In this document: positions 58,612 through 64,000 of the stretch, one piece after another
Position numbering within the stretch: position 1 is the stretch's first letter
Layout: each line of letters begins with the position of its first letter
Source of the DNA: Streptomyces sp. 1222.5
GTDB lineage: Bacteria; Actinomycetota; Actinomycetes; Streptomycetales; Streptomycetaceae
Reading direction: 5' to 3'
NCBI RefSeq assembly: GCF_900105245.1
Contig: NZ_FNSZ01000001.1
Coordinates: 6,322,001 to 6,386,000, forward strand
Length of the DNA stretch: 64,000 nt
Notes under the pieces: generated by a model
What the model was told of the DNA's origin: nothing
What the model saw: the letters and a program-made list of their open reading frames with translations, nothing else
The model's database searches: none
Translations under genes and position numbers: made by a program

Positions 58612-60444
58612 TCAGGCCCCTGCCTTGCTGAGGACGGCGGGCGCTTCGGTCTCCTCGTGGAACTCGAGCTGCCGGCGCCGGTTGGGGATGAGGCCCTCCG
58701 GACGGAAGCGCATCAGCAGTACGAGCGCGACGCCGAAGGCGAAGAGCTGGTAGTCGCCCAGGAACTGGAGCTTGGCGGGGATCAGGTACAGCAGCGCGGC
58801 GCCGACCAGCGGACCGGCGATGGTGCCCATGCCGCCGAGGACCACCGCGGCCAGCAGGAAGGCCGAGTTGGGCGGCACGACGTGCGCGAACTGGTACTGC
58901 TCCGGGGTGACCGTGTAGGTGACGTGGGCCTGGACGGAGCCGGCGAGACCGGCGAGGGCGGCACCCAGGGCGAAGGCGATGAGCTTGACCCGGAAGCCGT
59001 TGATGCCCATGGCGAGCGCGGCGGTCTCGTCCTCGCGGATGGCGATCCAGGCGCGGCCGATGCGGGAGTCGCTGCTGCGCCGGAAGACCACGACCACGAT
59101 GAACGTGATGAGCAGCATCAGCAGGAAGTAGTTCGCGAACCGGCCGACGGTGGCGCCCAGCAACTGGTGTTCCTGGCCGAAGTCGAAGCCCAGGATGTCC
59201 AGGTTGGGGATCGAGGAGATGCCGTTGGAGCCGTTGGTGACGTCGGGGCCGGAGGTGCCGTCCATGTTGAGGACGGTGATGCGGAAGATCTCACCGAAGC
59301 CGAGGGTCACGATGGCGAGGTAGTCGCCGCGCAGTCGCAGGGTCGGGGCGCCGATGAGGACGCCGAAGACCATGGCGACCGCCGCGCCGAGCAGGGCGGA
59401 GGCCCAGAAGGGCCACTGCACGTGCAGGGGCGAGGAGGGGGAGCCGGAGACCAGGGCCGCGGTGTAGGCGCCGACACCGAGGAAGGCGACGTAACCGAGG
59501 TCGAGGAGGCCGGCGAGGCCGACGACGATGTTCAGGCCGAGGGCGACGGTGGCGAAGATCAGGATGTAGACGCCGATCGTCGCGTACTGGTCGTCGGACT
59601 GGGTGAGCGGGAAGGCGGCCGCGGCGGCGAAGGCGCCGGCCATGGTGATGTTGCGGTGGCGGGCGGTGATCGCCGAGACCCGGGCCACGAGCCCGGCCTT
59701 GGCGAGCGCGCCGAAGCCGAAGCCGGCGGTGAGGAGGAAGCCGATGAACAGCTGGTCGTACTCGGTGCCGATGCCGTAGGTGAAGACGATCAGACCGAGG
59801 GCCATGGCGGCCACGATGACGAGGATCTCGGCGTAGGCCGGCAGCTTGCGGGCCGGGGCCGGGGCCTCGGAGGCGAAGGCCGCCTTGACGTTGTTCCACT
59901 TCTGGCGGCTCTGGTGGCGGAACCGCTCGCGGCCGGTGTCGTCCGGGTCGAAGGGCTCGGGCTCCGGGCGCTCGAACGGCAGGGCCAGCGCGCCGAGCAG
60001 GGCGGCGAGCGTGGCGACGGCGACGACGTAGCCGCCGGGCTCCAGGTTCACCAGGCCGCCCAGCTTGGCGCTGATGGCGAGGACGGTGTACCAGGCGGTG
60101 GCGAACGTGCCGAGCGCGGCCGTCTTCAGGGCGCTGTCGGCGCTGCCGGGGGTCAGCCAGCCCAGTCCCTTGACGCCGTAGGAGGCGACGCCGAAGAGGG
60201 TGGTGAGGATGCCGCCGATCAGGACGAGGACCTGCAGGCCGCCCGGGTAGCCGTAGACCGTGAGGTCACCGGGGAACGCGGCGGTCCAGGTCCAGGCGAG
60301 GAAGGTGGAGACGATCGTCAGGACGCCGCCGCCGGTGGCGAGGGCGCGGCCGAGCGGCGCGGGCAGACCGATCAGGCCGGCCTGGGCGGCCGTGGGGGTG
60401 CTGGGCGTCTCTGCTGCGGTGGTCTGTGTGGTCATCGGTGTCAC
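58612..60444 (-). CDS. livM: Branched-chain amino acid ABC permease LivM with N-terminal extension
   Basis: A permease of 610 residues, about twice the typical LivM. The conserved LivM core begins at about residue 280 (YATIGVYILIFATVALGLNIVVGLAGLLDLGYVAFLGVGAYTAAL) and includes GDYLAIVTLGFGEIFRI, the EAA-like RIGRAWIAIREDETAALAMGIN and LGGMGTIAGPLVGAALL. The first 280 residues hold six or seven extra hydrophobic segments and a charged loop (FERPEPEPFDPDDTGRERF), of unknown use. The GTG at 60444 overlaps the livH stop by four bases; ATG 60435 is the alternative. Confidence 0.93.
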   Translation of the reverse strand: MTPMTTQTTAAETPSTPTAAQAGLIGLPAPLGRALATGGGVLTIVSTFLAWTWTAAFPGDLTVYGYPGGLQVLVLIGGILTTLFGVASYGVKGLGWLTPGSADSALKTAALGTFATAWYTVLAISAKLGGLVNLEPGGYVVAVATLAALLGALALPFERPEPEPFDPDDTGRERFRHQSRQKWNNVKAAFASEAPAPARKLPAYAEILVIVAAMALGLIVFTYGIGTEYDQLFIGFLLTAGFGFGALAKAGLVARVSAITARHRNITMAGAFAAAAAFPLTQSDDQYATIGVYILIFATVALGLNIVVGLAGLLDLGYVAFLGVGAYTAALVSGSPSSPLHVQWPFWASALLGAAVAMVFGVLIGAPTLRLRGDYLAIVTLGFGEIFRITVLNMDGTSGPDVTNGSNGISSIPNLDILGFDFGQEHQLLGATVGRFANYFLLMLLITFIVVVVFRRSSDSRIGRAWIAIREDETAALAMGINGFRVKLIAFALGAALAGLAGSVQAHVTYTVTPEQYQFAHVVPPNSAFLLAAVVLGGMGTIAGPLVGAALLYLIPAKLQFLGDYQLFAFGVALVLLMRFRPEGLIPNRRRQLEFHEETEAPAVLSKAGA

Positions 60445-61373
60445 GCCCTGTCCGCGACGCGCTCACCGAGCAGGCCCTGTGGCCTGAACAGGAGCACGAG
60501 GATGAGGAGTACGAACGCCCAGACGTCTGCCCAGGACTGGCTGCCGAACTTGTCCATGCCGGGGATGTCCGCGATGTAGGCGGTGGACAGAGCCTCGGCG
60601 ACACCGAGGACGAGGCCGCCGAGCATGGCGCCGTAGATGTTGCCGATGCCGCCGAGGACGGCCGCGGTGAAGGCCTTCAGACCGAGGATGAAGCCCATGC
60701 GGAAGTCGATCTGACCGTACTTCAGGCCGTAGGCGACCGATCCGACGGCGGCGAAGGCGGCGCCGAGGGCGAACGCGATCACGATGATGCGGTCGGTGTT
60801 GACGCCCATCAGCTTCGCGGTGTCCGGGTCCTGGGCGGTGGCCTGCATGCCGCGTCCGGTGCGGGTGCGCATCACGAAGTAGGCGAGGAAGGCCATGCTG
60901 AGGGGGGCGGCGGCGACCAGGAAGACATCACCCGTCTGGATGGTGACATTGCCGATCTCGAAGGGACCGCCCGGGATGCTCGGGAAGGTGCGGGCGCTCT
61001 TGGCGCCCGGGTACCAGGCCCACACCGCCTGCTGGAGGGCCAGGGAGAGGCCGATGGCGGTGATGAGGGGCGCGAGACGCGGGGCGGTGCGCAGAGGGCG
61101 GTAGGCGAATCGTTCCGCTCCGACGGCGACGGTGACGGCCACCAGGATGGCGCCGATGAGCATCAGTGGCAGGGCCACCCACATCGAGGTGCCGTCGGGC
61201 AGGATGTACGCGTAGACCGTGAGCGCGCCGAACGCGCCGGTCATGAATATCTCGCCGTGGGCGAAGTTGATGAGCTGGACGATGCCGTAGACCATTGTGT
61301 AGCCGATGGCGACCAGCCCGTACATGGATCCTAGTAGCAGGCCGTTGACCAGCTGCTGCGGCAGTTCGTTCAC
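60441..61373 (-). CDS. livH: Branched-chain amino acid ABC permease LivH
   Basis: A membrane permease of 310 residues. The N-terminal LVNGLLLGSMYGLVAIGYTMVYGIVQLINFAHGEIFMTGAF is the classic LivH pattern; RTRTGRGMQATAQDPDTAKLMGVNTDRIIVIAF is the coupling loop, and FTAAVLGGIGNIYGAMLGG is typical. About eight transmembrane helices. The GTG start at 61373 has GGAGG 7 bases upstream. It follows livJ across a hairpin-bearing 111-base gap and overlaps livM. Confidence 0.96.
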   Translation of the reverse strand: MNELPQQLVNGLLLGSMYGLVAIGYTMVYGIVQLINFAHGEIFMTGAFGALTVYAYILPDGTSMWVALPLMLIGAILVAVTVAVGAERFAYRPLRTAPRLAPLITAIGLSLALQQAVWAWYPGAKSARTFPSIPGGPFEIGNVTIQTGDVFLVAAAPLSMAFLAYFVMRTRTGRGMQATAQDPDTAKLMGVNTDRIIVIAFALGAAFAAVGSVAYGLKYGQIDFRMGFILGLKAFTAAVLGGIGNIYGAMLGGLVLGVAEALSTAYIADIPGMDKFGSQSWADVWAFVLLILVLLFRPQGLLGERVADRA

Positions 61374-61427
61374 CGCAAGTCCTCCGAGACGTTCGGAAAG
61401 TTCGACGGATGAGGCCGGATGCGAGTC

Positions 61428-61463
61428 CGCGCGGGGCGCCAGTGGAACAGCGCCCCGCGCGGC
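61428..61463 (-). terminator. Hairpin between livJ and livH
   Basis: A perfect 13-bp stem (CCGCGCGGGGCGC with GCGCCCCGCGCGG) and a 10-nt loop, 21 bases after the livJ stop. It could act as an attenuating terminator or mRNA-stabilising element, so that more binding protein than permease is made. Confidence 0.7.
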
Positions 61464-61484
61464 TCAGGTGATGCGGGTTGTGGG

Positions 61485-62720
61485 TCAGCTGCCGTTGTAG
61501 GTGCCGGACTCCACGGCCTTCCAGGCGCCACCCGTGACGGAGTAGACGGTGAGCTGCTTGTTGGTCGCGTCACCGTACTCGTCGAAGGAGACCTTGCCGG
61601 TCACACCGTCGAAGGAGACGTTCTGCATGGCCTCGGTGACCTTCGCGCGGGCGTCGTCCGGCAGCTTGCCGCCGTTGTCGTCGACGACCTTCTTGACGGC
61701 CTCGATGATCGACCAGGCGGAGTCGTAGGAGTAACCGCCGTAGGCCGCGTAGGCCTCCTTGTAGCCACCCGCCTTGTAGTTGGCGACGAACTCCTTGGCG
61801 GACGGCAGGGTCTCGACCGGCGCGCCGACCGAGGTGGCGAGGTCACCGGTGCCGGAGGCACCGGCCAGCTTGATGAAGTCGTCGGCGTAGATGCCGTCGC
61901 CGCCGACCAGCGGGATCTTGGCACCGGCGGCCTTGATCTGCTTGCTGAGCGGGCCGGCCTGCGGGTACTCGCCGCCGTAGTAGACCACCTGGGCACCGGA
62001 GTTCTTCACCTTGGTGGCGACCGCGGAGAAGTCCTTGGTGTCGGGGTTGATGTGCTCGGTGCCGACGATCTTGCCGCCGAGCTTCTTGAACTCGTCGCTG
62101 AACGTCGCGGCGAGGCCGGCGCCGTACGTCTTCTTGTCGTCGATGATGAAGGCCTTCTTCTTCTTGGCCTTGTTGTAGACGTACTGCGCGGCGAACGGGC
62201 CCTGGATGGCGTCCGTGGTCGCGGTGCGGAAGTACGACTTGTACGCCCGGGTCTTCGACTTCTGCCAGTCGTCACCCTGGGTCAGCGCCGGGTTGGTGTT
62301 GGCCGGGGAGACCTCGACCAGCTTCGCGTCGTCGAAGACCTTCTGCATCGACTGGGCGACGGAGGAGTTCAGCGGGCCGACGACACCGAGGACGTCCTTC
62401 TCGCCGACGAACTTGGTGGCGTTCGACTGGCCGGAAGAGGGCTGCGCCTGGTCGTCCGCGGCCTCGATCTTGAAGGTGACGCCCTTGACGTAGTTCTTCT
62501 TGTTGGCCTGCTTGGCCGCGAGGTCCACCGAGTTCCTGATGCCCAGGCCGAGAGCGGACAGGTCGCCGGTCAGCGGGGCGTCGACGCCGATGACGACGGT
62601 GGTGCCGCCGCCGTTGGAGTCCGAGCCCTTGTCGCCGCTGTCGCGCGAGCCGCAGGCGGTGAGGGTGAGTGCTCCCGCCGCCAGGGCGGCGGTGATGGCG
62701 ATGAGCGAACGTTGACGCAC
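61485..62720 (-). CDS. livJ: Branched-chain amino acid-binding lipoprotein LivJ
   Basis: A substrate-binding lipoprotein of 411 residues. Lipobox L-T-A-C with Cys23 after a signal segment (LIAITAALAAGALTL), so it depends on Lgt. A Ser/Gly/Asp-rich linker is followed by the periplasmic-binding type I fold (TVVIGVDAPLTGDLSALGLGIRNSVDLAAKQAN, ADDQAQP, VVGPLNSSVAQSM, AFIIDDKKTYGAGLA, VVYYGGEYPQAGPL, AYGGYSYDSAW). It captures leucine/isoleucine/valine or related amino acids. The start is GTG 62720 with AAAGGA upstream. It leads the liv operon. Confidence 0.95.
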   Translation of the reverse strand: MRQRSLIAITAALAAGALTLTACGSRDSGDKGSDSNGGGTTVVIGVDAPLTGDLSALGLGIRNSVDLAAKQANKKNYVKGVTFKIEAADDQAQPSSGQSNATKFVGEKDVLGVVGPLNSSVAQSMQKVFDDAKLVEVSPANTNPALTQGDDWQKSKTRAYKSYFRTATTDAIQGPFAAQYVYNKAKKKKAFIIDDKKTYGAGLAATFSDEFKKLGGKIVGTEHINPDTKDFSAVATKVKNSGAQVVYYGGEYPQAGPLSKQIKAAGAKIPLVGGDGIYADDFIKLAGASGTGDLATSVGAPVETLPSAKEFVANYKAGGYKEAYAAYGGYSYDSAWSIIEAVKKVVDDNGGKLPDDARAKVTEAMQNVSFDGVTGKVSFDEYGDATNKQLTVYSVTGGAWKAVESGTYNGS

Positions 62721-63024
62721 GATCAGTCCTTTCCGCTGAACGACCGCATCCCCGTGGAGGCGGTCGAGCCGCGCGCCTGGCCGAAGAGTGACGGGCCGGA
62801 GTGGAGAATCCGGCGGCGCGGTGACTGGCCGTGACTCTAAGCGTGTGTGGACAACGTGGAGGAGAGTCTGACCAAGGCTGTGACGCTCTTGTTATGACAC
62901 GAGGTAATGCAGAGCGGTACCTGGTGGGGGGAACGGCGGAATTCCGGCCGTTTCGCCCCGTCCGCATTGTGAGAACCCGCAGGACCCACCGAGATCCGTT
63001 CAGGTGTCTCGGGGGTTTTGGTGA
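62721..63024. other. 304-base gene-free region upstream of livJ
   Basis: No gene is supported here. It should hold the liv promoter. Less GC-rich sequence at about 62830-62905 (AAGCGTGTGTGGACAACG, CTCTTGTTATGACACGAGGTAATGC) is the most promoter-like part, but I cannot place -35/-10 boxes with confidence. Confidence 0.4.
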
Positions 63025-63660
63025 TTACCCACCACTGTTGCTGCAGGCGACTTTCAGGGCCTGGGAGAGGTGCTGCGCGTAGCGCGGACCGAGGATGAAA
63101 CTGTGGTTTTGTATTGCACGCGTATTACGCAGAGTTACGTCCAGGAAAGGCATCCCGGCGTCCATGGGAACTTTTCCGCATTCGGTCACGTGCATCGTTA
63201 TGGTGATCATGCGGGCCGAACCCGCCCTTGTCCGGAAGGGCGCCACAGGGTCCGTCGTCAGCGTCAGCCCCGCGTACGGCTGGGTCACCCGGGTCACGGT
63301 GACCGGCGGCCCGGAATCCACGCCCACCAGCACCCCGAAGCGGAAGCTGTGCGGCGGGGCGCCGGCTGCGGTGGGCAGGTCCTCCAGGTACGTCACGTCC
63401 ACCACCTGTGCGGGGTAAGGCGCCCCCGACGGCTGGGGAGTAGGGGCCGGCGGAGCTTGCCGCGGCCGGGTGCCGTAGAGGTATCCACCGCCCGCCAGGA
63501 GGACGGCCAGCGCGACGAGGGAGAGGGTCAGCCGCCGGTGGTGGGCGTACCGGCCGGCGAGCGCGGTACGCGTCCGGCCGACCGAACGCGCTTGCTCGGT
63601 AGGCGAGTTGTCCTGGGCGGTGGTGCCTTCGCCGGGTTCCAGGGGGCCGATGCCGCTCAC
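63025..63660 (-). CDS. Hypothetical membrane-anchored protein
   Basis: A 211-residue protein of unknown function. A cytosolic N-terminal segment (about 1-43, with RTRTALAGRYAHHRR) is followed by one transmembrane helix (LTLSLVALAVLLAGGGYL, about 45-62). A Pro-rich linker (PRQAPPAPTPQPSG) leads to an extracytoplasmic beta-rich domain with LTLTTDPVAPF, MITITMHVTECG and DVTLRNTRAIQNHSFILG. The GTG start at 63660 overlaps the stop of the upstream gene by four bases, so the two are coupled and may work together at the cell surface. Confidence 0.8.
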   Translation of the reverse strand: MSGIGPLEPGEGTTAQDNSPTEQARSVGRTRTALAGRYAHHRRLTLSLVALAVLLAGGGYLYGTRPRQAPPAPTPQPSGAPYPAQVVDVTYLEDLPTAAGAPPHSFRFGVLVGVDSGPPVTVTRVTQPYAGLTLTTDPVAPFRTRAGSARMITITMHVTECGKVPMDAGMPFLDVTLRNTRAIQNHSFILGPRYAQHLSQALKVACSNSGG

Positions 63661-64000
63661 TGCCAGGGGCCTCCGCTCGGGGTCCCGTCACGGTAGCGCT
63701 CGGTGCATGCCCGACGCGCCTGACGATCGATCAACTTATCGACACGCGCGGTGCCTTGGTGCCGCTTCGCGACCCGTGCCGCGTCCACGACGTCCCGGAG
63801 GAGCTCGTACTGCCCGTTGGACAGGCCCATCGACTGGTAATCGCCGTAGGTGCCGCTGTCGAGCGCCTGGCGCGACCAGTGCGCGACGAGCCGGGTGCAC
63901 AGCTCGGCGTCAGAGGCCGCCGACGCCGAGCCCGGTGCCGAGCCGGGTGTCGCGGGGGCGGGTGCGGGGGCGGGCGCGGTGTGCGGCGCGCCGCCGGACC
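63657..64000 (-). CDS. Hypothetical protein, N-terminal part beyond the window
   Basis: A partial gene running off the right edge; at least 113 codons are open to a TGA at 63657. The visible part begins with a Pro/Ala/Gly-rich linker (PHTAPAPAPAPATPGSAPGS), then a compact helical domain: DAELCTRLVAHWSRQALDSG, TYGDYQSMGLSNGQYELL, DVVDAARVAKRHQG, and RRACTERYRDG at the end. Two cysteines (LCTRL and RACTER) could pair. The linker suggests a preceding membrane anchor outside the window. Its stop overlaps the downstream start (GTGA). I do not recognise the family. Confidence 0.75.
   Translation of the reverse strand, partial: SGGAPHTAPAPAPAPATPGSAPGSASAASDAELCTRLVAHWSRQALDSGTYGDYQSMGLSNGQYELLRDVVDAARVAKRHQGTARVDKLIDRQARRACTERYRDGTPSGGPWQ

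Noticed and set aside
62830..62905. GlnR box before livJ (GTGAC-n6-GTTAT)
   Set aside because: Spacing fits, but the second half-site does not match GAAAC and no ladder follows.

Overview
The window reads as a chromosomal segment of a Streptomyces-type actinomycete. The evidence is very high GC, codons that end almost always in G or C, many GTG starts, four-base ATGA/GTGA gene overlaps, mycothiol-type and HGxxPAAW proteins, TrpM, and core housekeeping genes. From memory the order hisI-trpE ... trpC-trpM-trpB-trpA-lgt ... gltB-gltD ... pyk-tRNA-response regulator-liv resembles the Streptomyces core chromosome. I ran no search.

Layout. 1-2307: an MFS exporter (start codon one base outside the window), a VOC protein and a TIGR03085 protein. 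2390-12163: hisI, trpE, a Trp-associated membrane protein, a HGxxPAAW protein, a DUF2752 protein, trpC, trpM, trpB, trpA, a DsbA-like thioredoxin and lgt. The 841-base trpM-trpB gap holds a degenerate tandem array of about 35-nt units. 12251-20883: a tightly overlapping seven-gene minus-strand operon with four ADP-ribosylglycohydrolase paralogues, ribokinase, a CaiB-type CoA-transferase and a CitE-type lyase. 21139-28326: a VIT/CCC1-type metal transporter behind iron-box-like sites, then gltB-gltD behind GlnR-box-like sites. 28458-31141: a chitosanase coupled to a rhomboid protease, and a VWA protein.

31150-41406 is a steroid C/D-ring (HIP) catabolic block: two acyl-CoA dehydrogenases, ipdF-like SDR, KstR2, FadA6, IpdC, IpdB, IpdA, EchA20 and two more SDRs. 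Two near-identical palindromes sit in its two divergent promoter regions and are probably KstR2 operators. The order around echA20-ipdA-ipdB-ipdC matches the mycobacterial KstR2 regulon as I know it. No fadD3-type ligase or upper-pathway gene is in the window.

41495-52393: a MarR regulator, a metallopeptidase, a GH35 beta-galactosidase divergent from an AraC regulator, chorismate mutase, PepN, a GNAT, and a two-gene siderophore-type pair (PLP decarboxylase plus amine N-hydroxylase) without its usual acyltransferase and synthetase. 52483-64000: a Tat-exported 5'-nucleotidase, pyruvate kinase, a tRNA with a CAA anticodon but a short variable loop, an ANTAR response regulator, a complete branched-chain amino acid ABC operon (livJ-livH-livM-livG-livF), and two overlapping proteins of unknown function, the last cut by the window edge.

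The most unusual points are the trpM-trpB repeat array, the four-paralogue ADP-ribosylglycohydrolase operon with one degenerate member, the steroid-ring block with its paired operators, the coupled rhomboid-chitosanase genes, and the short-arm tRNA(CAA).
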